Part shown: piece by piece, positions 57,396 through 64,000 of the stretch
Position numbering within the stretch: position 1 is the stretch's first letter
How the letters are laid out: the number at the start of each line of letters is the position of its first letter
NCBI GenBank assembly: GCA_016721385.1
Contig: JADKIE010000011.1
Coordinates: 62,001 to 126,000 of the forward strand
DNA: 64,000 nucleotides
Origin: Chitinophagaceae bacterium
Lineage (GTDB): Bacteria > Bacteroidota > Bacteroidia > Chitinophagales > Chitinophagaceae
Direction: 5' to 3'
The notes under the pieces: model-generated
Database searches by the model: none
The model's input: the letters and a program-made list of their open reading frames with translations, nothing else
What the model was told of the DNA's origin: nothing
Program-made: the position numbers and the translations under genes

Positions 57396-57423
57396 CATTT
57401 TTTGCCATTTTTTGCAAAAAATG
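57396..57423. promoter_or_regulatory. Palindrome and repeated half-sites upstream of accB
   Basis: CATTTTTTG occurs at 57396-57404 and 57406-57414; the second forms a perfect 18-bp palindrome with CAAAAAATG to 57423. Close variants (ccatttttg) occur at 57328 and 57353. Candidate operator for the acetyl-CoA carboxylase genes; regulator unknown. Confidence 0.4.
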
Positions 57424-57507
57424 AGAAAATTGTTTGCATGTTTCATTGGTAGCTCCTTATCTTATCAGCCCGTTTTCCTCCCCAATTAACCAAACAACTA
57501 ATTAACT

Positions 57508-57984
57508 ATGGACATCAAGCAAATTCAGGAGTTGGTAAAACTCATTAACAAAACCAATATTGGCGAAATTACCATTGAAGAAGAAGGCGTAAAAATAACA
57601 GTAAAACAAAAGAAAGATCCGGTGCAGCACATTGTTGCATCATCAGCAGCTCCGGCATATACACCTCAACCTGCCGTGCCGCAAACTGCACCAGTTGCTG
57701 CCGCAGTTACCGAAAAACCTGCAGCCCAACCAAAAGCAGATAATTTAATTACAATAAAAAGCCCAATGATTGGTACTTTTTACCGACAAGCCGGCCCAGG
57801 TAAACCACTTTTTGTAAGTGTAGGCGATGAAGTAGCACCCGGCAAAGTAGTATGCATTATTGAAGCCATGAAATTGTTTAATGAAATAGAAAGTGAAGTA
57901 AAAGGTAAAATTGTAAAAATATTGGTAGATGATGCCAGCCCGGTGGAGTACGATCAACCGTTGTTTTTGGTGGACCCTGCTTAA
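57508..57984 (+). CDS. accB: Biotin carboxyl carrier protein of acetyl-CoA carboxylase
   Basis: 158 residues: N-terminal MDIKQIQELVKLINKTNIGE, Ala/Pro-rich hinge (residues about 45-78), then the biotinyl domain with IKSPMIGTFYRQ and the biotin-accepting Lys in CIIEAMKLFNEIES, ending PVEYDQPLFLVDP. Carries CO2 to the carboxyltransferase in the first step of fatty-acid synthesis. accC follows 105 bp later across a short tandem repeat. Confidence 0.96.
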   Translation: MDIKQIQELVKLINKTNIGEITIEEEGVKITVKQKKDPVQHIVASSAAPAYTPQPAVPQTAPVAAAVTEKPAAQPKADNLITIKSPMIGTFYRQAGPGKPLFVSVGDEVAPGKVVCIIEAMKLFNEIESEVKGKIVKILVDDASPVEYDQPLFLVDPA

Positions 57985-58049
57985 GTAAAAATTAAAAATT
58001 CTCCGCAGCATCCTGTGGAAAAAGTAAAACCAAAGTTTTCTTATTTCAG

Positions 58050-58081
58050 AATTTTTAATTTTTAATTTTTAATTTTTAATT
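58050..58081. repeat. Tandem AATTTTT repeat
   Basis: Four full 7-bp AATTTTT units plus a partial one, directly before the accC start. Such heptamers can vary in copy number and alter accB-accC spacing. Confidence 0.7.
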
Positions 58082-58089
58082 CAACGAAT

Positions 58090-59426
58090 GTGTTTAAAAA
58101 GATATTAATTGCCAACCGAGGCGAAATAGCACTAAGGGTTATACGTACCTGTAAAGAAATGGGTATTAAAACCGTAGCTGTATATTCAACAGCCGATAGA
58201 GATAGTTTGCATGTAAAATTTGCCGACGAAGCCGTTTGTATTGGCAAGCCTGCAAGTATTGATAGTTACTTAAATGTAGCACATATAATGGCTGCTGCCG
58301 AAATTACCAATGCAGATGCTATTCATCCAGGCTATGGGTTTTTAGCCGAAAACAGCAAGTTTGCAAAAATTTGCGGCGATCATGGAATAAAATTTATTGG
58401 CCCAACTCCCGATATGATTAACGCAATGGGCGATAAAGTAACGGCCAAAGAAACCATGATAAAAGCCGGCGTACCTGTTGTATTCTAGTGTAGAGGGTTT
58501 GTTGGAAAGTGTGGAGCATGCAAAAAATCGGCAAAACAAATTGGTTATCCGGTAATATTAAAAGCAACCGCAGGCGGTGGAGGTAAAGGTATGAGGGTTG
58601 TTTGGGAAGAAAGTGAGTTGGAAAGAAATTATGATAATGCAAAACCGAGGCGGCGGCATCGTTTAAAAACGATGGTATTTACATGGAAAAATTTGTAGAA
58701 GAGCCTCGCCATATAGAAATACAAATTGCAGGCGATCAATACGGTAATGTAAGCCACCTTAGCGAAAGAGACTGTAGCATTCAACGCCGCCATCAAAAAT
58801 TAGTAGAAGAATCGCCCTCGCCATTTATGACGCCGGAGCTTAGAGATGCTATGGGAATGGCAGCAGTAAAAGCAGCCAAAGCCATTAATTACGAAAGTGT
58901 GGGCACTATTGAATTTTTGGTAGATAAGCATCGCAATTTTTACTTTATGGAAATGAATACCCGTATTCAGGTAGAGCATTGTGTAACCGAAGAAGTAATT
59001 AATTTTGATTTAATAAAAGAGCAAATAAAAATTGCCGCCGGCGAAAAAGTAAGCGGTAAACATTATTTGCCGCAATTACATGCTATTGAATGCCGCATAA
59101 ATGCAGAGGATCCATATAATGATTTTCGTCCATCTCCCGGTAAAATAACTGTACTCCATCAACCTGGCGGGCATGGCGTAAGGGTTGATAGCCATGTATA
59201 TGCAGGTTATGTAATTCCACCTTACTACGATAGTATGATAGGTAAACTTATTGCCGTAGCACAAACCCGTGAAGAAGCCATTGACACCATGAGCAGGGCA
59301 TTGAGCGAATATGTAATTGAAGGGGTAAAAACAACCATTCCATTTCATCAGCAATTAATGAAAAACGAAGATTTTAGAAAAGGCAATTTTACCACCAAGT
59401 TTTTAGAATCTTTTACCATGAAATAG
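58090..59426 (+). CDS. accC: Biotin carboxylase (frameshifted)
   Basis: About 445 residues. GTG start at 58090 ([20 protein letters not shown]), [13 protein letters not shown], glycine loop [51 protein letters not shown] and ECRINAEDP are ATP-grasp biotin carboxylase marks. Indels near 58485, 58535 and 58645, mostly in A-runs, interrupt residues about 130-195. Expected essential. A hairpin terminator follows. Confidence 0.94.
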
Positions 59427-59446
59427 CATTTTTTAAAAAATAGTTT

Positions 59447-59479
59447 AAGCCATACGTTTTATAACTGTATGGCTTTTTT
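59447..59479 (+). terminator. Terminator after accC
   Basis: 9-bp stem aagccatac/gtatggctt with T-run. Confidence 0.85.
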
Positions 59480-59513
59480 GTTGCCATCATTTGTACAAAG
59501 CCAAACGTTGGTG

Positions 59514-59531
59514 GTGTCACTCACTTGTACA
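59514..59531 (+). repeat. 18-bp repeat, copy 2
   Basis: GTGTCACTCACTTGTACA, an exact copy of the motif at 35460-35477, here intergenic between accC and the universal stress protein gene. Confidence 0.6.
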
Positions 59532-59656
59532 AAATAATATTATTGAGCCTTAAGGTTGTTTTGCCTTAAAAGCCCTAATCAATCATAGCTATAACTGATT
59601 TTCCTCATATATTTTAAGCTAATTGATTTGGAAATTTGAGTATTAAAATTAACACA

Positions 59657-60479
59657 ATGAAAAAAATTATAGCTCCCGTAGATTTTTCATCAGCCGCAGA
59701 AAACTCTGCCATATTTGCCGGCAAACTGGCCGAGTTTTATAATGCAGAATTGTGGCTCTATTATGCCTACGAATTAGTAGCGCCATTTGGCGAATATGGC
59801 TACTCGGCCGTAACACCGCTTGATATGGAAAATGCAGCCAAATTTGAATTGGCCGAGTTTAAAAAGAAAATAGAAAGCCAAATAAAAACCGCTGTAACCA
59901 TTAACATTAAAGCCGATAATGCCAGCCTTAACGATGGCTTAACCGCTTTTTGCGATGAGTTGCAACCCGATATGGTGGTTATGGGTTTATCCGGTAAAAA
60001 TGCTTTAACACGTTTAGTAGTTGGCAGCAACACCATAAGAGCAATACAAAACTTAAAGTATCCCGTATTGGTTGTGCCACCTAAAGCCGAGTTTTTGCCC
60101 GTACGCAAAATAGGCTTTGCATGCGATTATAAAAGGTAATAGAAACAACACCAGTTGGCCCATTGATAAAAGCAGTAAAGATTTTAATGCCGAGTTGTAT
60201 GTACTAAATGTGGAGTATTCGCTAAATGAAATTTCGTCGGAAAAGCTGGCCGAAAGTATGTTTATAAGCGAATTACTGAAAGATGTAAAACCATATTATA
60301 GTACTATTTATTCCGAAGATATTACCAATGGCATAAACTGGTTTGCCGAAAAAGAAAAAATAGATTGGATGGTTGTAATACCTAAAAAGCACAACCTAAC
60401 CGAAAAGCTTTTTGGCCGCAGCCAAACTAAAGAATTACTATATCATACACATATACCTGTGTTATGTATGCATGAATAA
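59657..60479 (+). CDS. Tandem universal stress protein (frameshifted)
   Basis: About 274 residues, two UspA domains. Domain 1: MKKIIAPVDFSSAAENSAIF and the ATP-binding VVMGLSGKNALTRLVVGSNT ... PVLVVP. Domain 2 after IGFACDYK is more divergent (DWMVVIPKKHNLTEKLFGRS, HTHIPVLCMHE). Indels near 60132 and 60165 scramble the join, which should read KKVIETTPVGPLIKAVKDFN. Cytoplasmic stress protein of unknown specific function. Confidence 0.88.
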
Positions 60480-60505
60480 GTAAAGAAATAATAGTAGTTA
60501 GTGTT

Positions 60506-60540
60506 ACAGATGACATCTTTCAAAGATGTCATCTGTGTTT
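60506..60540 (+). terminator. Terminator after universal stress protein gene
   Basis: Perfect 15-bp arms acagatgacatcttt / aaagatgtcatctgt around a single c, followed by a short T-run. Confidence 0.88.
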
Positions 60541-60580
60541 TATGGAATTAGTACACCTCCAAAATCAACCCAATTATCCC

Positions 60581-60611
60581 TTTGCCAATATCTTAAAAAA
60601 CCTTACCTTTG
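60581..60611 (+). promoter_or_regulatory. Bacteroidota-type promoter for fusA
   Basis: TTTG at 60581-60584, exactly 19 nt, TACCTTTG at 60604-60611: a full match to the Bacteroidota consensus. Transcription should begin near 60618. Confidence 0.8.
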
Positions 60612-60866
60612 CGGCGCTAAAAGATTCGGTATTTGAGTATGTGGTTGGTATTGAACTGTTTAGCATACTATGAGAGTACAATAAAAACATATTAAACCCT
60701 TCCCAAATCACAGGGAATCTACAGGGAAAGCCATGCTTACAAGGCATACGTTTAGCAAAGAACAAAAAGTACAAGAGTGCGATGCCAATGAAGCTTAATA
60801 GAAATTCAAAAGCTAAGTACAAAAACAAATAATAATTCACAATTAACAATTAATAATTAAAACACA
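60612..60866 (+). other. Long fusA 5' leader
   Basis: About 250 nt between the predicted start site and the fusA ATG, without a convincing coding frame. It holds only small hairpins (atgc...gcat near 60733; tccc...ggga near 60705). May carry a translational control element. Confidence 0.45.
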
Positions 60867-63017
60867 ATGGCAGATTTACGTTATCAACGCAATTTTGGTA
60901 TTGCCGCTCACATTGATGCCGGTAAAACCACTACCACCGAACGTATTTTGTACTACACTGGTGTAAACCACAAAATTGGTGAAGTACATGATGGCGGTGC
61001 AACTATGGACTGGATGGCTCAGGAGCAGGAAAGAGGTATTACTATTACTTCGGCTGCTACTACTTGCTTTTGGAATTTTCCGATGGTGCAAGGCAAAAAA
61101 ACGCCGGATACAAAACAATACAAATTTAATATCATTGATACTCCGGGCCACGTGGATTTTACCGTAGAGGTAGAGCGTTCTTTACGTGTGTTGGATGGTT
61201 TATTGGCATTGTTTTGTGCTGTAAGTGGTGTAGAACCTCAGTCTGAAACAGTTTGGCGTCAGGCTAACCGTTATAAAGTACCTCGTATTGGTTTCGTAAA
61301 TAAAATGGACCGTAGTGGTGCCGATTTCTTAAACGTGGTAAAACAAGTTAGAGAAATGTTGGGTGCTAAAGCCGTGCCATTACAATTGCCAATTGGTGCA
61401 GAAGATAATTTTAAAGGTGTGCTAGAATTAATTACAATGAAAGGGATTGTATGGAACGAAGAAGATAAAGGAATGACTTTTCAGGAAGTGCCTATCCCCG
61501 ATGATATGAAAGAAGAGGTAGATCAATACCGTCAGTAATTGGTTGAAGCCGTTGCCGAATACGATGATAAATTATTAGAGAAATTTTTTGAAGATCCTAA
61601 TAGTATTACCGAAGCAGAAATGCATGAGGCTATCCGTAAAGCAACTATTGATATCAGCATCATTCCAATGATGTGTGGTTCTTCTTTTAAAAACAAAGGT
61701 GTACAAACTGCTTTAGATGCTGTGGTAAGATACTTGCCTGGTCCGTTAGATATTGAAGCTGTAAAAGGTACAAACCCTGATAATGGCGAAGAAATCCTTC
61801 GACATGCAGATCCAAAAGAACCATTCAGTGCTTTGGCATTTAAAATTATGACCGATCCTTTTGTGGGTCGTTTAGCTTTCTTTAGAGCATACAGTGGTAG
61901 GTTAGATAGTGGTAGTTACGTACTAAATACCCGTACAGGTAAAAAAGAACGTATAAGCCGTATTATGCAAATGCATGCCAATAAGCAAAACCCGGTAGAT
62001 TTTATTGAAGCCGGTGATATTGGCGCTGCTGTTGGTTTTAAAGAAATTAAAACCGGCGACACATTGTGTAACGAAGATCATCCGATTGTATTAGAAGCGA
62101 TGACTTTCCCTGAACCCGTTATATCTATTGCCATTGAGCCTAAAACACAGGCCGATGTTGATAAAATGGGTATGGCAATTGCTAAGTTGGTAGAGGAAGA
62201 TCCTACTTTACGTGTACGTACAGACGAAGAAACGGGCCAAACCATTTTAAGTGGTATGGGTGAGTTGCACTTAGAGATTATTATTGACAGGATGATGAGA
62301 GAATTTAAGGTAGATATCAATCAAGGTAATCCTCAGGTGGCATACAAAGAAGCATTTAGAGAAAACATAATGCATAGAGAAGTGTATAAAAAGCAATCCG
62401 GTGGTCGTGGTAAGTTTGGTGATATTGCTTTTGAAATTGGGCCTGCAGATCCTGAGTGGATGAAAGAAAACCCATTAGGCGGATTACAGTTTGTAAACGA
62501 AATTTTTGGTGGTAGTATTCCAAAAGAATTTATTGCGCCAATTATTAAAGGTTTTACTGCAAGTATGAACAATGGTGTATTAGCAGGTTATCCAATAGTA
62601 GATATGAAAGTAAGAGTAGTAGATGGTAGTTACCATGATGTGGATTCGGATGCTATCTCTTTTGAATTGTGTGCTAAGCAAGGTTACCGTGAGGCTGGCC
62701 GTAAAGCAAAACCGGTTTTACTTGAGCCAATTATGAAGGTAGAAGTATTAACACCGGATCAATACATGGGTGATGTTACCGGCGATCTTAACCGTCGTAG
62801 AGGTATGTTAGAAGGTATGGATAGCAAACATGGCGTACAAGTTATTAAAGCCAAAGTTCCGTTAAGCGAAATGTTTGGTTATGTAACGCAGTTACGTTCA
62901 TTAAGTAGCGGCCGTGCCACATCAACTATGGAATTTAGCCATTATGCTCCTGCACCAAACAATATTGCAGAAGAAGTAATAGCTAAATCAAAAGGTAAAG
63001 TAAAAATAGACGAGTAA
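60867..63017 (+). CDS. fusA: Elongation factor G (in-frame TAA)
   Basis: 716 codons. Translocation GTPase: G1 [17 protein letters not shown]2 [12 protein letters not shown]3 [15 protein letters not shown]4 [10 protein letters not shown]; domain [23 protein letters not shown] and the domain IV-V C-terminus [24 protein letters not shown] at 61536-61538 cuts it after VDQYRQ; the next residues [16 protein letters not shown] are the normal continuation, and a Lys (AAA) is expected there, so a single A-to-T change explains it. Stands alone rather than in an str operon. Confidence 0.95.
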
Positions 63018-63037
63018 ATTCTGCTATTTCAAAATAC

Positions 63038-63070
63038 AAGCCTCACTCTTTATTGAGTGAGGCTTTTTTA
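63038..63070 (+). terminator. Terminator after fusA
   Basis: 11-bp stem aagcctcactc/gagtgaggctt, 6-nt loop and T-run. Confidence 0.92.
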
Positions 63071-63240
63071 TTTTAATTACAACCCAAATGAGCATTAACA
63101 GATTGCTGACATTTTGGACAGAGAGAAATCTTATTTGAGAGTTTCTAATCTTGTCATCAGAGCCTAAAAAATACTGTACATTAAAAATTACCATTAAACT
63201 TATAGTTTGTTTTTTCGTCTTACTTAAAAATATATCAACC

Positions 63241-63564
63241 ATGAAAAAAATAATTTCATTAAGTGTACTTGCACTTGTTTTATCTTTTGCAGCACAAGCA
63301 CAAATTGTTGTAAAAATTAGGCCTAATGCGCCAATTGTACGAGTAAGGCCGGCTTGCCCATCGCCAAGGCATGTATGGGTTGGTGGTAATTATAATTGGA
63401 GCGGTGGGCAATACGTATATACCGATGGTTATTGGGCTGTACCACCGGCTAATGGCCGTGTGTGGGTAGATAGCCACTGGAAACATAAAAGAGGCGGATG
63501 GGTTTGGGTGCCGGGGCATTGGAAACGCTTTAAAAAAATAATACTTTGTAATTTAAACCTGTAG
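63241..63564 (+). CDS. Exported YXWGXW/BcpO-like repeat protein
   Basis: About 100 residues: signal peptide (MKKIISLSVLALVLSFAAQA), basic segment, then aromatic-Gly repeats (HVWVGGNYNWSGGQYVYTDG, WAVPPANGRVWVDSHW, GGWVWVPGHWKRF) of the kind annotated as YXWGXW or BcpO-related. Start 63241 chosen for the signal peptide. The stop at 63562 lies inside a terminator stem; one A fewer in the seven-A run near 63532 would end the protein as KRFKK with TAA, which I think is the real end. Confidence 0.7.
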   Translation: MKKIISLSVLALVLSFAAQAQIVVKIRPNAPIVRVRPACPSPRHVWVGGNYNWSGGQYVYTDGYWAVPPANGRVWVDSHWKHKRGGWVWVPGHWKRFKKIILCNLNL

Positions 63565-63586
63565 CTATCAGTTACAGGTTTTTTAT
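63556..63586 (+). terminator. Terminator after YXWGXW-like gene
   Basis: Stem aacctgta/tacaggtt with 9-nt loop and T-run. Confidence 0.8.
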
Positions 63587-63614
63587 TTTATATTTATGCT
63601 AAATTTAGGTAGCT

Positions 63615-64000
63615 ATGAAACAATTACTAACTTCCATACTGTTGCTATGTGCTTGTGGTGCACTTGCTCAGCGTAATAATCCGAAAGACGCAGACAGAGA
63701 AAATTTTTTTAGAGTAGGAGCAAAGGCTGGCGCAAATATTAATAAAATAACAGGCAAATCATACAATCAGGGTTTTAGCTATAATTTTCAGGTAGGCGGT
63801 TTTATGCAATTTAATTTTAGCAAACGTTTTGGTTTACAACCGGAGGTGAATTTTGTACAAACCTCTGCCGAATTTAGTAATGATGCTAATGATATTTACG
63901 ACGATATTTTTAGAGACGGCAGTCAAAAAAAATCTAAACTTAGTTATTTGGAAGTGCCGCTTTTATTAAATATAAATGTAGGCGAAAGTAAACGGGTAAA
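63615..64000 (+). CDS. Outer-membrane beta-barrel protein, partial (window end)
   Basis: First 128 codons of a porin-like protein (PF13568-type in appearance): signal peptide MKQLLTSILLLCACGALAQ, then FFRVGAKAGANINKITGKSY, FQVGGFMQFNFSKRFGLQPE, LSYLEVPLLLNINVG, the N-terminal strands of a small eight-stranded barrel. It continues past the window. Function unknown. Confidence 0.8.
   Translation, partial: MKQLLTSILLLCACGALAQRNNPKDADRENFFRVGAKAGANINKITGKSYNQGFSYNFQVGGFMQFNFSKRFGLQPEVNFVQTSAEFSNDANDIYDDIFRDGSQKKSKLSYLEVPLLLNINVGESKRV

Noticed and set aside
58050..58081. CRISPR or minisatellite array
   Set aside because: Only four identical 7-bp units without spacers; a simple tandem repeat.
60574..60849. 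Minus-strand 91-codon frame upstream of fusA
   Set aside because: It covers the fusA promoter and leader, lacks a recognisable domain and has no supporting start context.
1268..63017. Genome decay (reductive pseudogenisation)
   Set aside because: Breaks lie in A/T runs, affect essential genes, and restore full conserved proteins with one base; decay would also show missing segments and substitutions.

Overview
The window reads as a low-GC chromosomal segment of a Bacteroidota bacterium, most likely Chitinophagales/Chitinophagaceae. Supporting signs are: Bacteroidota-type promoters (TTG or TTTG, about 19 nt, then TAnnTTTG) before several genes; almost no Shine-Dalgarno sequences; menaquinone made by the futalosine route (mqnB, mqnD); secreted proteins with the lineage-typical 'GLLIPRM' module, CARDB-like, DUF4082-like and GLPGLI-like domains; and HisKA_3 kinases paired with NarL/LuxR-type regulators. 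No tRNA, rRNA, CRISPR array, transposase or phage gene was found.

Layout. 0-16 kb is mostly housekeeping: TPR protein, phosphosulfolactate synthase and aroE, an ECF sigma/anti-sigma pair, rdgB, ilvE, rpsL-rpsG, a DEAD-box helicase, fabI, recN, a zinc-ribbon protein and a NIF3-family protein. 17-30.5 kb is one long minus-strand block: a propeller-type sensor kinase, its response regulator, then nine tightly spaced genes for exported proteins (CARDB-like, Cys-rich helical, OmpA-like, DUF4082-like lipoprotein, a duplicated-domain protein, a charged protein and two YadA-head-like repeat proteins). I read this as a regulated cell-surface system. 30.7-41.6 kb is mixed housekeeping: M32 carboxypeptidase, VPS10/BNR protein, ACBP, two ABC ATPases, PduO, gatC, trpS, deoxynucleoside kinase and a response regulator. 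41.7-50.4 kb is accessory: a partly duplicated three-gene module (secreted Gly/Ala/Cys-rich peptide, two-TM protein, outer-membrane protein) divergent from a 7TM protein-kinase-regulator operon, then a second convergent membrane-protein/kinase pair, about 1 kb of non-coding DNA with an inverted-repeat element, and two more regulators. 50.4-64 kb is again housekeeping: class IV aminotransferase, mqnD-mqnB, queD-folE, fabD, mdh, efp, accB-accC, a universal stress protein, fusA and two envelope proteins.

Sequence quality matters for every entry. About 30 genes, including essential ones (fabI, mdh, folE, accC, fusA), are broken by single-base indels, mostly in A/T homopolymers, or by lone in-frame stops. 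In two places compensating indel pairs garble a short conserved stretch without closing the frame. I treat these as probable sequencing or assembly errors and give merged gene coordinates. One truncation looks genuine: the fused outer-membrane-protein/peptide remnant at 42.9-43.2 kb.
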